Source of the DNA: Sphingomonas sanxanigenens DSM 19645 = NX02
GTDB lineage: Bacteria; Pseudomonadota; Alphaproteobacteria; Sphingomonadales; Sphingomonadaceae
Reading direction: 5' to 3'
DNA: 64,000 bases
Assembly: GCF_000512205.2 (NCBI RefSeq)
Contig: NZ_CP006644.1
Location: 1,116,001 to 1,180,000, forward strand
Position numbers and translations under genes: made by a program. The number at the start of each line of letters is the position of its first letter. The first letter of the stretch is position 1. This document shows positions 54,412-64,000 of this stretch, in pieces. Under the pieces are notes generated by a model. The model ran no database searches and was not told where the DNA came from. It saw nothing but the letters and a program-made list of their open reading frames with translations.

Positions 54412-55867
54412 CGTCCCGTTCGGCCAGATAGCGTTCGATCCGCCCGGCGGTTTCGGCCGGCGCGCCAATACCCAGCTTGGTCCGGCGCCAGAGCACGTCC
54501 TCCGCGGTTCGCGCCCATTCGTGCGTCGCCAGCCAGTCGAGTTCGCGCGTGCCGAGCCCGCCGCCGAGATCCTCGCCCAGCGCCGCCGCGTCCGTGGCGT
54601 CGCCGAGCATGTCGTAGAGCAGCGATCCGTAGGCGCGTGCCATCCGCTCGGCCCGGGCTTCGCCCAGAAAGGGATAGCGCGTGCGGATGTCTCCCAGAAA
54701 ATCGCCGAACGCCGCGACATAGCCGCCCGGCAGGACCCGCGCGCGGCTCACCGGATGCGCGTCGATGCCGATCGCGGGGCCGAGCTTCGCCAGCGCATCC
54801 TCGGCAAGCCGGCGTGCGGTGGTGATCTTGCCGCCGAACACCGAGAGGATCGGCGCACCGGCGGTATCCAGCTCCAGCACATAGTCGCGCGTCACCGCGC
54901 GGGCCTCGCTGGCGCCATCGTCGTAGAGCGCGCGCACGCCGCTGTAGGTCCACAGCACGTCCTCGCGGCCCAGCTGCGGCGTGAACCAGCGGTTGGCGGC
55001 GCCCAGCAGATAATCGATCTCGCCCGCGTCGATACGCGCATCCTCGGGGCGCTCGACGGGCACGTCGGTGGTGCCGATCAGCAGCTTGTCGTCGAGATAG
55101 GGGATGGCGAAGACGATGCGGCGGTCGGGCTGCTGCAGCATATAGGCATGATCGCCGCGATACTGCGCCGGCACGACGATATGGCTGCCCTTGACCAGCC
55201 GGATGCCCGCGGCGGCGTTGGCACCGGTCAGCCGCAGCGCCTCCGTCACCCACGGTCCAGCGGCGTTGACGATCGCGCGCGCGGTGACGTTCCGGCCGTC
55301 CGACAGCGTGGCCTGCCAGCCGCCATCGATGCGGCGCGCGCCGGTGAGCGCAGTGCGGGTGAGGATGGTCGCGCCATTGTCGGCGGCGTCGCGGGCGTTG
55401 AGCACCACCAGCCGGGCATCGTCGACCCAGGCGTCCGAATAGAGGAAGCCGCGCACCGCCGGACCCTTCAGCGGCGCGCGGATCGCGCCATCCGCCTCGC
55501 CCCAGCCGCGCGAGCGGGGCAGCGAGGTCGGCCCGCCCAGCCGGTCGTAGAGCATCAGCCCCAGCCGCACGAGCCACCACGGCCGCAGCCTGTCCGCATG
55601 CGGCAGCGCGAAGCGCATCGGCCGGATCAGGTGGGGAGCCGCCGCCAGCAGCCGTTCGCGCTCCTTCAGCGCCTCGCGCACCAGCCCGAACTCATAATAT
55701 TCCAGGTAGCGCAGCCCGCCATGGATCAGCTTGGTCGAGGCGGAGGAGGTGGCGGAGGCGAGATCGTCGCGCTCCACCAGCAGCACCTTCCGATCGAGCA
55801 GCGCCGCCTCGCGCGCGATGGCGGCGCCGTTGATCCCGCCGCCGATGATGAGGATGTCATAGTCCAT
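54392..55867 (-). CDS. glpD: GlpD, aerobic glycerol-3-phosphate dehydrogenase
   Basis: GlpD oxidises glycerol-3-phosphate to dihydroxyacetone phosphate and passes electrons to quinone. The 491-residue protein begins with the FAD fold (YDILIIGGGINGAAIAREAALLDRKVLLVERDDLASATSSAST), then IHGGLRYLEYYEFGLVREAL, and ends in the C-terminal helical domain. It overlaps the 3' end of the convergent membrane protein gene by 20 bases. Confidence 0.95.
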   Translation of the reverse strand: MDYDILIIGGGINGAAIAREAALLDRKVLLVERDDLASATSSASTKLIHGGLRYLEYYEFGLVREALKERERLLAAAPHLIRPMRFALPHADRLRPWWLVRLGLMLYDRLGGPTSLPRSRGWGEADGAIRAPLKGPAVRGFLYSDAWVDDARLVVLNARDAADNGATILTRTALTGARRIDGGWQATLSDGRNVTARAIVNAAGPWVTEALRLTGANAAAGIRLVKGSHIVVPAQYRGDHAYMLQQPDRRIVFAIPYLDDKLLIGTTDVPVERPEDARIDAGEIDYLLGAANRWFTPQLGREDVLWTYSGVRALYDDGASEARAVTRDYVLELDTAGAPILSVFGGKITTARRLAEDALAKLGPAIGIDAHPVSRARVLPGGYVAAFGDFLGDIRTRYPFLGEARAERMARAYGSLLYDMLGDATDAAALGEDLGGGLGTRELDWLATHEWARTAEDVLWRRTKLGIGAPAETAGRIERYLAERDAIAAQP

Positions 55868-55923
55868 GAGGTCTTCTCAGCATATCGGTTGGACGGGCGG
55901 GGCCAACCCCCTATGTTCCGGCG

Positions 55924-58161
55924 ATGCCGAAACCCCCTTCGCCGGGCTTGCCCAGCCGCCAGCAAATCCTCGACTTCATCACGCGTTCCGACCAGCCGGC
56001 CGGCAAGCGCGAAATCGCGCGTGCCTTCGCGCTGCATGGCCATGACAAGATCGCGCTGAAAGCGCTGCTCAAGGACATGGCGGACGAGGGGCTGATCGAC
56101 AGCGCTCCCGGCCGCGCCTTCCACAAGATGGGCGGGGTGCCCAAGGTGACGGTGCTGCGCATCGTCGACATCGAGGGCGACCAGCCGGTGGCGGTACCCG
56201 AGCGCTGGGAGGCGGACGGCAAGCCGCCGCCGCGGATCCGGGTGGTCGAGCGCGGCAAGCGATCGGCGCTGGGCGTGGGCGATCGCATCCTCGCGCGCAC
56301 CGAGGAAAAAGGCGCCGGCTGGCTGGCGCATCCGATGAAGAAGCTCGCGCGCGGCGAGGAACTGATCCTCGGCGTCGTCGAGGAGCAGGAAGGGCGGCTG
56401 TGGCTCCGCGCGGTCGACAAGCGCGAGCGCCGCGATACCCAGATTTCGGACGTCGGCCCGGCCCGGCCCGGCGACCTCGTGCTCGCCGAGAAGACCGGCC
56501 GGCCGCCGCGGATCACCGCCAAGGTCACCGAGGTGCTGGGCGATCCCTTCGCGCCGCGCGCGTTCAGCCTGATCGCGATCCACAAGTTCGGCATTCCCGA
56601 CCGCTTCAAGGAAGAGACGCTGGAGGAGGCGGACGACATCGCCACCCAGGCGCTCGGCGCGCGCGAGGACCTGCGCCATCTGCCGATCGTCGCGATCGAT
56701 CCCGCCGATGCGCGCGACCATGACGATGCGGTCTGGGCGACGGCCGATGAGGACCCCGCCAATCCGGGCGGCTGGCGCGCGATCGTCGCGATCGCCGATG
56801 TCAGCTTCTATGTGCGGCCGGGATCGCAGCTCGACCGCGAGGCGCGCAAGCGCGGCAACAGCGTCTATTTCCCCGATCGCGTCGTGCCGATGCTGCCGGA
56901 ACGGCTCTCGGCCGACGTCTGCTCGCTCAAGGAAGGGCAGGATCGCGCGGCGATGGTCTGCCATCTGGTGATCGACCGCGCCGGCAAGATCCTCGCGCAG
57001 CGCTTCACCCGCGCGGTGATCCGCGTGGCGGCGAACATCGCCTATGAGGATGCGCAGGCGCGCATCGACGCCGGCGCGGGGGCGCTCGTCGAGGAGGCGC
57101 TGAAACCCCTATGGGCGTGCTGGCGCGCACTCGCCGCCGCACGCGACAAGCGCGAGCCGCTGGACCTCGACCTGCCCGAGCGGCGTGTCGTGCTCGACGA
57201 GACCGGCCGCATCGAGAGCATCGCGATCCGCGAGCGGCTCGACGCGCACCGGCTGATCGAAGACTATATGATCGCCGCCAACGTCGCCGCCGCCAAGGCG
57301 CTGGAGGCGAAGAAGGCGCCGGTGATGTACCGCGTGCACGAACCGCCGAGCCGGGAGAAGCTGGTCGCGCTCAAGGACTATCTCGATACCTTCGACATCA
57401 GCTTCGCGCTGGGGCAGGTCGTGCGCCCCGCCACCTTCAACCAGTTGATCAAGCGGCTGGATGCCAATGACGAGGCGACCCGCGCGCTGGTGATGGAACA
57501 GATGCTGCGCAGCCAGACACAGGCCTATTATGCGCCGGTCAATGCCGGCCATTTCGGCCTCGCGCTCGGCAGCTATGCCCACTTCACCAGCCCGATCCGC
57601 CGCTATGCCGACCTTGTCGTCCACCGAGCGCTGGTCGGTGCCTATGCGCTGGAGCCCGAGGCGCGCGCCACCCGCCTGTCCGAGGAGGATGCCGCCGCGA
57701 TGGTACGGCTGGGCGAGACGATCAGCCAGGCCGAGCGCCGCGCGATGGAGGCGGAACGCGAGACGATCGACCGCTATGTCGCCGCCTTCCTCGCGACCCG
57801 CATCGGCGAGGTGCTCGATACGCGGATCACCGGCGTCCAAAGCTTCGGCTTCTTCGCCACCGTCGCCGGCTTCGGCGGGGACGGGCTGGTGCCGGTCTCG
57901 ACGCTGGGCGCCGAACGCTTCCGCTACGACGAGGCGAGCCAGACGCTGGAAGGCGAGGAATCGGGCGACACCTATGCGCGGGGCCAGTTGCTGCCGCTGC
58001 GCCTGGTGGAGGCCAATCCGGTCAGCGGCGCGCTGCGCTTCGAACTGCCCGAGGGCGTCAACCACATGCCGATGCGCCATGATCGTCCGCGCAAGGACCG
58101 GCGCATCGTCGGCAAGCGCGGCCGCCCGGCGAATGTCCGCCATCAGGGCCGGCGGCGCTGA
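55924..58161 (+). CDS. rnr: RNase R, 3'-5' exoribonuclease
   Basis: RNase R degrades structured RNA. The 745-residue protein has an N-terminal winged helix (PSRQQILDFITRSDQPAGKREIARAF), cold-shock domains, an RNB catalytic domain (VAIDPADARDHDDAVWA with the metal-binding Asp cluster; FPDRVVPMLPERLSADVCSL) and an S1 domain (ITGVQSFGFFATVAGFGGDGLVPVSTL), with a basic tail (RHDRPRKDRRIVGKRGRP). It is divergent from glpD by 56 bases. Confidence 0.96.
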   Translation: MPKPPSPGLPSRQQILDFITRSDQPAGKREIARAFALHGHDKIALKALLKDMADEGLIDSAPGRAFHKMGGVPKVTVLRIVDIEGDQPVAVPERWEADGKPPPRIRVVERGKRSALGVGDRILARTEEKGAGWLAHPMKKLARGEELILGVVEEQEGRLWLRAVDKRERRDTQISDVGPARPGDLVLAEKTGRPPRITAKVTEVLGDPFAPRAFSLIAIHKFGIPDRFKEETLEEADDIATQALGAREDLRHLPIVAIDPADARDHDDAVWATADEDPANPGGWRAIVAIADVSFYVRPGSQLDREARKRGNSVYFPDRVVPMLPERLSADVCSLKEGQDRAAMVCHLVIDRAGKILAQRFTRAVIRVAANIAYEDAQARIDAGAGALVEEALKPLWACWRALAAARDKREPLDLDLPERRVVLDETGRIESIAIRERLDAHRLIEDYMIAANVAAAKALEAKKAPVMYRVHEPPSREKLVALKDYLDTFDISFALGQVVRPATFNQLIKRLDANDEATRALVMEQMLRSQTQAYYAPVNAGHFGLALGSYAHFTSPIRRYADLVVHRALVGAYALEPEARATRLSEEDAAAMVRLGETISQAERRAMEAERETIDRYVAAFLATRIGEVLDTRITGVQSFGFFATVAGFGGDGLVPVSTLGAERFRYDEASQTLEGEESGDTYARGQLLPLRLVEANPVSGALRFELPEGVNHMPMRHDRPRKDRRIVGKRGRPANVRHQGRRR

Positions 58162-58164
58162 GCG

Positions 58165-58689
58165 ATGGAGCGGGAAGGGCGGATCGACTGGCTGCGGCTG
58201 ACGCTTGGCGTGGTGAACTGGGAACTGGGCTGGCCGGCGCTCGACGATGCGCGCTTCGAGCGCATCCTGGCCGGGTTCGCCAGCCATTATGTCGTCACGC
58301 GCACATCGTCGGACGCATTCGCGTTCGAGCGCGGCGAGGGCTTCGACAAGTTCCGCCGTTTCGATGCCTTCGCCTATGTCGACAGCGGGCGGGTGAGCCG
58401 GCGGCGCAACGCGGCGGTGGCGCTGGACGATGCGGAGACGCCCGAAGGCGCGCGGGTCATGGCCTTTCCCGCCGGCTGGCGATCGATCCAGTTCGAACTC
58501 AACATCCGCGTGCTGCTGATCTTCTGGGCCGCGGCGCTGATCGCGCTCAAGCTGCTGCTGGCGCCGGGCAGCAACTGGCTGTGGTGGCTGGGCGGTTTCG
58601 TGGCGGTCTACGCCGTTTACGTCCAACTCGCGATGCGCAGCCTCCGGCAAAAATTGCAGGACTGGCTGCGCCGCGAGAGCTGGAACTGA
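58165..58689 (+). CDS. Hypothetical membrane protein after rnr (174 aa)
   Basis: The 174-residue protein starts 3 bases after the rnr stop. The N-terminal half is soluble (RLTLGVVNWELGWPALDDAR, HYVVTRTSSDAFAFERGEGF) and the C-terminal half has two membrane helices (about 113-152). No family recognised. The tight spacing suggests co-transcription with rnr. Confidence 0.75.
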   Translation: MEREGRIDWLRLTLGVVNWELGWPALDDARFERILAGFASHYVVTRTSSDAFAFERGEGFDKFRRFDAFAYVDSGRVSRRRNAAVALDDAETPEGARVMAFPAGWRSIQFELNIRVLLIFWAAALIALKLLLAPGSNWLWWLGGFVAVYAVYVQLAMRSLRQKLQDWLRRESWN

Positions 58690-59847
58690 TCACTCTTCCA
58701 GGAACCGCAGCCCGGCACGCGCCTGCAACCGCTCGGCAAGCACCGCGCCCAGCGCCGCGCCGGGCGTCGCGATCCCCGGAGCCGCGTCCGGCCGGTCGGT
58801 GAGCAGGCAGAGCGCGGTCTCCGCGATCATGCGGCTGGTCGATCCGTAGCCCGGGTCGCGATCGCCCGTCACCGTCAGCCGCAGCCCGTCCCCGGCGGCG
58901 GTCCTGCCGAGGAAACGCACCTCGTAGAAGCCTGCCTCGCGCTCGGCCTTGCCGGGGCCTTCGCCCGGCTTCAACTGGCTGTCGCCGAACGGATTGGCCT
59001 TGGCGATCGCCTCCGCCGTGGCCTTCGCGGCCTCACCCAGCGTCGTGTAGAGCATCTCGTCATAGGCGAAGTCGGTGCCCCAGGGGTGGCCGAGCAGCGC
59101 GTTGGTGCGGTGGACATTCTTGGTGTTGATCGTCGCCATGACGAACGGCACCGCCCACACGCCCGCATCCATATCATATTCGGGCAGCATGCCGCTGGGC
59201 TGGTGCGGTCCTGCGAAACCCGGCGTCAGCGCGAACGGATCCTTCATCAGCCTGAGCACGTCGAGGCTTTTGGCCGCCGCGGCCATCGTCGCGCGCATGC
59301 TGGCGAGGGTGCCGCCCGAGGCGCCGCCCTTCATCCTGGCGACGCGCCCCTTCACCCGCTGCGCGGGCTGGCCGAAGCGCCGCTCCGCCGCCTGCTGCAA
59401 CATCAGCACGCCCAGGTCGAACGGGATCGAATCGAAGCCGCAGGAGAATAGGATGCGCGCGCCGCTCGCCTTGGCCGCGGCGCCATGCGCGTCGATCATC
59501 GCGCGCATCCAGGCCGGCTCGCCGCACAGGTCGACATAGTCGGTGCCCGCCGCGGCGCAGGCGGCGACCAGCCCCGATCCATAGAGCTGGTAGGGGCCGA
59601 CCGTGGTGAGCACCAACCGCGTCGAGCCGGCAAGCGCGGCCAGCGATTCCGGATCGTCCGCATCGGCCCGGATCAGCGGCATCGTCGCGGAGGCGCCGAT
59701 CGCATCGCGCACCACCGCCAGCTTGTCGAGATCGCGGCCCGACAGCGCCCAGCGCAGCGAGGGATCGGCGGTTTCGGCAAGATATTCGGCGACCAGGCGG
59801 CCGGTGAAGCCGCTTGCGCCATGAATCACCAGATCGTGCGTCCGCAT
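58690..59847 (-). CDS. Saccharopine-dehydrogenase-like / trans-acting enoyl reductase family protein
   Basis: The 385-residue protein begins with a Rossmann motif (HDLVIHGASGFTGRLVAEYLAETA, GxxGxxG) and carries YVDLCGEPAWMRAMIDAHGAAAKASGARI and FSCGFDSIPFDLGVLMLQQ, the family of saccharopine-dehydrogenase-like proteins that includes mycobacterial trans-acting enoyl reductases. The substrate is unknown. GGGAGG lies 6 bases before the second Met, which I use as the start. Confidence 0.88.
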   Translation of the reverse strand: MRTHDLVIHGASGFTGRLVAEYLAETADPSLRWALSGRDLDKLAVVRDAIGASATMPLIRADADDPESLAALAGSTRLVLTTVGPYQLYGSGLVAACAAAGTDYVDLCGEPAWMRAMIDAHGAAAKASGARILFSCGFDSIPFDLGVLMLQQAAERRFGQPAQRVKGRVARMKGGASGGTLASMRATMAAAAKSLDVLRLMKDPFALTPGFAGPHQPSGMLPEYDMDAGVWAVPFVMATINTKNVHRTNALLGHPWGTDFAYDEMLYTTLGEAAKATAEAIAKANPFGDSQLKPGEGPGKAEREAGFYEVRFLGRTAAGDGLRLTVTGDRDPGYGSTSRMIAETALCLLTDRPDAAPGIATPGAALGAVLAERLQARAGLRFLEE

Positions 59848-60145
59848 CTGCATCCTCCCTGCCTGCTTCTTTGCCGGGCAGGCTGACGCCCCTTGCGATG
59901 CCGCGCAAGCCCGCGAATCGGCGGGGTTTTGTGACAGACCCTGTCACAATCGGCGACCCGATCAGGTGCGGCCATTATGGGTGCATTCGCTCATGATCTG
60001 GAAAATTAGACATGAAAAACAATAGTTTGAACCATGTTCTGCATTGGCTGCGGCGTAAAATTTCAATGCAAAAACCGGCTTCACATATCCGTCATATAGA
60101 CGTAACAATAGTGTCACCGAAACGACATGTGAGAGGTTTGATCCC

Positions 60146-60511
60146 ATGAAGAAAGTCCTGTTCTCGATCCTTGTCGCAGCGCCGCTGATGGCCGGCTGCG
60201 CAACGACAGCCGAACGCCAGGCAGCGGCGGATCCCTATGGTTACAAGGCGATCAGCGCTGGCGATCTCGATCTTGCCGAAGCGCGTCTGAAGCGTGAGGC
60301 GGCGGTGTTTCCGACGGAACCGTCGGTGCTGCTCAACCTGGCCTTCGTCTATGCCGAAACCGGCCGCGCCACCGAGGCCGCGACGCTGTATCGCAAGGCG
60401 CTGAAGGCAGACAATGTGCTGATGAGCGTGCCTGGTTCGGATCGGCCCGGCTGGTCGCACGACATCGCCAAAATGGGGCTCAACCGCGGCGCGGTGTTCG
60501 CGGTCCGCTGA
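60146..60511 (+). CDS. Small TPR-like lipoprotein
   Basis: The 121-residue protein has a lipobox (SILVAAPLMAGC) and one TPR-like helical pair (AISAGDLDLAEARLKREAAVFP, EPSVLLNLAFVYAETGRATEAATLYRKALKADN). A C-terminal GLNRGAVFAVR follows. Function unknown. The 298 bases upstream (59848-60145) are less GC-rich than the genes, contain no ORF, and presumably hold its promoter. Confidence 0.82.
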   Translation: MKKVLFSILVAAPLMAGCATTAERQAAADPYGYKAISAGDLDLAEARLKREAAVFPTEPSVLLNLAFVYAETGRATEAATLYRKALKADNVLMSVPGSDRPGWSHDIAKMGLNRGAVFAVR

Positions 60512-60559
60512 TCTTCGCTTTCGCCGGTGCGCCGCGGTTACGCCCGCGGCGCCGGTCCC

Positions 60560-60970
60560 TCAGGGAATCGCGTCTTCTTCCGCGTTCTTCTGCCGCTTTT
60601 CAGCGAACCATTGCCGCAGCATCGATTGCACGCAGCCGGTCTGTCCGAAGCTGCCGCTGGCCGAACAGCTGCCTGGCCGCATCGGCCGCGAGGCCTCTTC
60701 CAGCCCCTCGACGCGCGACGCCCAGCTCGCACCCGCCGCATCATCCTTCTTGCGCTTTCCCCTCAATTTCTTGGGGATGCGATAGCGTTCGGTTTCCGGC
60801 TGGCGCGCGCAGACGACGATCTCGTCGGGCGCGCCTTGCGGGCAGGCATCGTTGCCATAGACGGTGACGTTGATCGTCCGCGACGACGACGCGTCTTCCT
60901 CGGCGTGCGCCGGCAGGGCGAGGAACAGGGGGGCGACGGCGAGGGCGAGGGCGAAACGCAGGCGGTGCAT
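60560..60970 (-). CDS. Secreted hypothetical protein (136 aa)
   Basis: The 136-residue protein has a signal peptide (LRFALALAVAPLFLALPAHA) and a mature part with four or more Cys (NDACPQGAPDEIVVCARQPE, GSCSASGSFGQTGCVQSML) that could pair in disulfides. A basic segment (RIPKKLRGKRKKDD) separates them. The DEIVVCAR motif recurs in many sphingomonad secreted proteins, as I recall. Start: the Met giving the signal peptide. Confidence 0.75.
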   Translation of the reverse strand: MHRLRFALALAVAPLFLALPAHAEEDASSSRTINVTVYGNDACPQGAPDEIVVCARQPETERYRIPKKLRGKRKKDDAAGASWASRVEGLEEASRPMRPGSCSASGSFGQTGCVQSMLRQWFAEKRQKNAEEDAIP

Positions 60971-61017
60971 GCGCGGACTATCGCCCCGGCGCATGAACCC
61001 AGCCTGTCCGATGGCAT

Positions 61018-61572
61018 TCACAGCCGCGGCAGGGTGACGCCCTTCTGCCCCATATATTTGCCGGCGCGGTCGGCATAGCTGACCTCGCAGGGCTCGTTGC
61101 CCTGCAGGAACAGGAACTGGCAGGCGCCTTCGTTGGCGTAGATCTTGGCGGGCAGCGGCGTGGTGTTGGAGAACTCCAACGTCACATGCCCTTCCCAGCC
61201 GGGCTCGAGCGGGGTGACGTTCACGATGATGCCGCAGCGGGCATAGGTGGATTTGCCCAGGCAGATCACCAGCACGTCGCGCGGCACCCGGAAATATTCC
61301 ACCGTCCGCGCCAGCGCGAAGCTGTTGGGCGGGATGATGCATACGGCGGTCTTGCGGTCGACGAAGCTGTTCGCGGCGAAATCCTTGGGATCGACCGTCG
61401 CCGAATCGACATTGGTGAAGATCTTGAACTCGTCGGCGACGCGGGCATCATAGCCGTAGGAGGAGAGCCCGAAGCTGATGCACCCATCCCGCCGCTGGCT
61501 TTCGACGAACGGCTCGATCATGCCGTTCGTCACCGCCTGCTCGCGGATCCACCTGTCCGACATGATCGACAC
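61018..61572 (-). CDS. dcd: Dcd, dCTP deaminase
   Basis: Dcd converts dCTP to dUTP for thymidylate synthesis. The 184-residue protein has [76 protein letters not shown] and [10 protein letters not shown]. The GTG at 61572 gives the usual [11 protein letters not shown] start and length with AGGAG upstream; the ATG 9 bases later is possible. It is divergent from the GGDEF-EAL gene. Confidence 0.95.
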   Translation of the reverse strand: MSIMSDRWIREQAVTNGMIEPFVESQRRDGCISFGLSSYGYDARVADEFKIFTNVDSATVDPKDFAANSFVDRKTAVCIIPPNSFALARTVEYFRVPRDVLVICLGKSTYARCGIIVNVTPLEPGWEGHVTLEFSNTTPLPAKIYANEGACQFLFLQGNEPCEVSYADRAGKYMGQKGVTLPRL

Positions 61573-61642
61573 GCGTCTCGTCTCCTGCTTCAATCGCCAC
61601 CCGGCTGCGGGCGGATAAAGGACCGGGGCGGGCCCGTCCATC

Positions 61643-63907
61643 ATGCTTTCCCGTTTCGATGGCAACACATCGTTAAGGCTATCCGGCGAGAAGGGGAGCA
61701 TGCTGTCTCTGGTCCACGCGTTGACGCGATTGCGCCGGAATCTGCCAGCGCAGTATGTGGCGCCGGTAGTGGCGCTGCTCGTCACCTGTTTCGGATGCAT
61801 CTTCGCGCTGCTGATCCTCACCAGCGAGGCGCAGGACGACCAGCAGCGGCTGCGCGAGGAACAGACACTGCAGATCGCGCTGCAGACCAGCCTCGACCTG
61901 ATCGGCCGTGACCTGCGCGACTATGCGAAGTGGGACGACGCGGTCCGCAACATCTCCCGGGATGTGCGGCCCGAATGGATGGCGGACAATGTCACCGCCT
62001 ATCTCAGCGGCGCGCAGGGCTATCACCACATCTTCGTGCTCGATGGTCGGGATCGCACGGTCTATGTTAATGATGGCCCCGGTCGGGTGCGGGACGCGCT
62101 GGCGATGCTGGGGCCGCAATTCGGCCGCTCGGTGGCGGCAGTGCGCGGCATGCCGACCGACGGCGAGCCGATCGCCACGGGCTTCGCGCGGCAGGGCGAC
62201 TCCGTCTATATCTATTCGGTCGGCGCCGTCGTGCCGCTGACGAACAAGGTGACGCTGCCGCCGGGGCCAACGGCGATGCTGGTGATCGCCGACCGTTTCG
62301 ACCGGCGCTATTTCGATCGCATGGCCGAGCAATATCATCTGCGCGACCTCAAGCTCGTGCTGACGCCGCCGGCGGAGGAGGATGCGGCCGCGCCGCTGCT
62401 CGACCGGGACGGGCAGGCGATCGCCTGGCTGCGCTGGACGCCGAATCATCCTGGCAGCGAGGTGCGGCGGCAGGTGCTGCCCGCGCTGCTGCTGGTGGGC
62501 CTGATCGCACTGGTCGTCGCGCAACTCATCGTCAGCCGCGGCAATCGCACGATCCGCGCGCTCCAGCGCAGCGAGGCGCGCGCGACGCGCCATGCCAATC
62601 ACGATCCGCTGACCGGGCTGCCCAACCGGCGCAAGCTCATCACCCACATCAACGAGATGGGCAAGGACGGCAGCCAGCTCTCGCTGCTCTACATGGATCT
62701 CGACGGGTTCAAGGGCGCCAACGACGTCTATGGCCATGCCGTGGGCGACATGCTGCTGCGCAACGCCGCGCGCCGGATCGAGCGCGCCGCGCGGGGGGCC
62801 TTCGTGGCGCGCGCCGGCGGCGACGAGTTCGCGATGCTGCTCATCGATACGCCGCAGGCGGAGGTGGAGGCGATCGCCGAGGCGGTGGTCGCGGCGCTGC
62901 AGCCGCCCTTCGCGGTGGATACCTACAGCATCAATCTGGGCGTCAGCGTCGGCCTGGCCCACGATACCGGCGAACCCGACCATGACGGGATCGCCGGCGA
63001 AGGGGAGGGCGGGCTGATGCGCCGCGCCGACGTGGCGATGTATGCCGCCAAGGCGGACGGCAAGAATCGCTGGCGTGCCTACCATCCCGACATGGACAAG
63101 ATCCACCATCTGCGCATGCTGATGGAAGCCAATCTGCGCGCCGCGGTGGAGAATGGCGAGATCGCGGTGCTCTACCAGCCGATCATCGATGCGCGCAGCG
63201 GCGAGGTGACGGCGGTGGAGGCGCTGGCGCGCTGGACGCACCCCGCGCATGGCGACGTTCCGCCGGACACCTTCGTGCCGCTCGCCGAGATGACCGGGCT
63301 GATCAGCCCGCTGGGCCGCCATGTGCTGCACACTGCCTGCACGGCCGCACGCCGCTGGGAGGTCGATGTCGCGGTCAACCTGTCGCCGGCGCAATTCTGG
63401 GATCGCAACCTAGCGGGCGATATCCGCGAGGTGCTCGACCAGACCGGCTTCCCCGCGGACCGCCTGGAACTGGAAATCACCGAAAGCTTCCTGCTGCGCC
63501 GGCCGGATGCCGCCGCCGCGGTGATCAACGAGTTGCGGAGCCTCGGCATCCGCATTGCGCTCGACGATTTCGGCACGGGGTTCGCCAGCATCGGCTATCT
63601 GCGCAAGCTCAGCTTCGACCGGCTGAAGATCGATCGTTCCTTCATCGATCCGCTCGACAAGGATCCGGATGCCGAGGAACTGGTCGCCGCCATCGTCGGG
63701 CTCGCCAAGTCGCTCGGTCTCTCGATCACCGCCGAGGGCGTCGAAACCGAGGTTCAGGCGCAAAAGGCCCGCGCCGCCGGCTGCGCGCGGTTGCAGGGCT
63801 GGCTCTATGGCAAGGCCGAATCGGCGGAGGCGATGACGGCCCGCCTGTTTCCGGCCGAGCATGCCGTCGTCGGCGAACTGGAACGCGCGACCGATAATCA
63901 AGGGTAG
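61643..63907 (+). CDS. CHASE4-GGDEF-EAL cyclic-di-GMP protein
   Basis: The 754-residue membrane protein has a helix near 40-60, a periplasmic CHASE4-like sensor (about 65-275, with [12 protein letters not shown]), a second helix (about 279-298), then GGDEF (392-396 in RAGGDEF, intact) and EAL (526-528 in AVEALARW, with [12 protein letters not shown] intact). Both catalytic motifs look complete, so it may make and break c-di-GMP. No RxxD inhibitory site precedes GGDEF. The start is uncertain; Met 20 (61700) is an alternative. Confidence 0.93.
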   Translation: MLSRFDGNTSLRLSGEKGSMLSLVHALTRLRRNLPAQYVAPVVALLVTCFGCIFALLILTSEAQDDQQRLREEQTLQIALQTSLDLIGRDLRDYAKWDDAVRNISRDVRPEWMADNVTAYLSGAQGYHHIFVLDGRDRTVYVNDGPGRVRDALAMLGPQFGRSVAAVRGMPTDGEPIATGFARQGDSVYIYSVGAVVPLTNKVTLPPGPTAMLVIADRFDRRYFDRMAEQYHLRDLKLVLTPPAEEDAAAPLLDRDGQAIAWLRWTPNHPGSEVRRQVLPALLLVGLIALVVAQLIVSRGNRTIRALQRSEARATRHANHDPLTGLPNRRKLITHINEMGKDGSQLSLLYMDLDGFKGANDVYGHAVGDMLLRNAARRIERAARGAFVARAGGDEFAMLLIDTPQAEVEAIAEAVVAALQPPFAVDTYSINLGVSVGLAHDTGEPDHDGIAGEGEGGLMRRADVAMYAAKADGKNRWRAYHPDMDKIHHLRMLMEANLRAAVENGEIAVLYQPIIDARSGEVTAVEALARWTHPAHGDVPPDTFVPLAEMTGLISPLGRHVLHTACTAARRWEVDVAVNLSPAQFWDRNLAGDIREVLDQTGFPADRLELEITESFLLRRPDAAAAVINELRSLGIRIALDDFGTGFASIGYLRKLSFDRLKIDRSFIDPLDKDPDAEELVAAIVGLAKSLGLSITAEGVETEVQAQKARAAGCARLQGWLYGKAESAEAMTARLFPAEHAVVGELERATDNQG

Positions 63908-63971
63908 ATCGGGGAAGGGCAAGATCGGGGCTGGCGGACCCGCTCCGGCTTTGCTAGGGCACCGCCCCTAG

Positions 63972-64000
63972 GCACCCGTAGCTCAGCTGGATAGAGCGCT
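63972..64000 (+). tRNA. tRNA-Arg, 5' part (truncated by window end)
   Basis: The last 29 bases begin GCACCCGTAGCTCAGCTGGA, a tRNA acceptor stem followed by a D-arm (GCTCAGCTGGATAGAGC). The same 5' half is, from memory, found in alphaproteobacterial arginine tRNAs; the anticodon lies outside the window, so the isotype is an inference. Confidence 0.8.

Overview
The window is a contiguous stretch of a GC-rich chromosome from an alphaproteobacterium, most likely Sphingomonadales (Sphingomonas or a close relative). I infer this from the codon bias, from lineage-typical genes (DUF1476/ATPase zeta inhibitor, monothiol Grx next to BolA, a PA0069-type radical SAM protein, small Sphingomonas-type membrane proteins) and from palindromic repeats of a kind I associate with this order. 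It is mostly core chromosome. I see no prophage, integrase, CRISPR array or intact insertion sequence.

Layout. 0-8.8 kb: the end of the Kup potassium carrier faces a complete Kdp operon (kdpF-A-B-C-D-E, minus strand) with a second micro membrane protein in front of kdpF. 8.8-15.7 kb: an intergenic block with two folded repeat elements, an oligogalacturonate-lyase-like propeller, a radical SAM protein, a VOC protein, a lower-GC decayed island (12.0-13.3 kb), and a four-gene minus-strand run (PCuAC copper chaperone, vgr-related protein, unknown protein, PH-domain membrane protein). 15.8-19.1 kb: dnaK-dnaJ behind a well-matched heat-shock (sigma-32) promoter. 19.4-24 kb: a metallo-beta-lactamase-fold enzyme, a 28-residue membrane microprotein, and argJ-IMPase-GST. 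24-31.5 kb: secA, modABC, an M48/PDZ protease, msrA, galU. 31.7-36.2 kb: a Cys-rich putative zinc protein flanked by inverted repeats, DUF1476-bolA-grxD, and leuC-(lactonase-like enzyme)-leuD. 36.2-43 kb: a serine hydrolase and a divergent type I secretion system (tolC-hlyD / ABC exporter). 43-50.7 kb: acyl-CoA dehydrogenase, tsaC/sua5, a BlaI-M56 signalling pair with a double-dyad operator, a LACTB2-like enzyme, a DUF4230 protein, nadA. 50.8-64 kb: a secreted unknown, a Met/Asp-rich lipoprotein, lipB, two paired membrane proteins, glpD, rnr, an enoyl-reductase-like protein, a TPR lipoprotein, dcd, a CHASE4-GGDEF-EAL protein and the start of a tRNA gene.

Functional themes are potassium homeostasis (Kup plus Kdp), protein quality control and export (DnaK/DnaJ, SecA, MsrA, M48), Fe-S and redox handling (Grx/BolA), and envelope stress or secretion (BlaI-M56, type I secretion). 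The most unusual material is non-coding. Many 3' ends carry nested palindromes, some predicted to fold as an outer stem with two inner hairpins. One inverted-repeat pair encloses a small Cys-rich gene. A decayed island carries tandem and inverted copies of a short motif (ATTTCGGGGACAT), a duplicated gene tail and a reading frame with no usable start. Product names come from recognised motifs, not from database searches.
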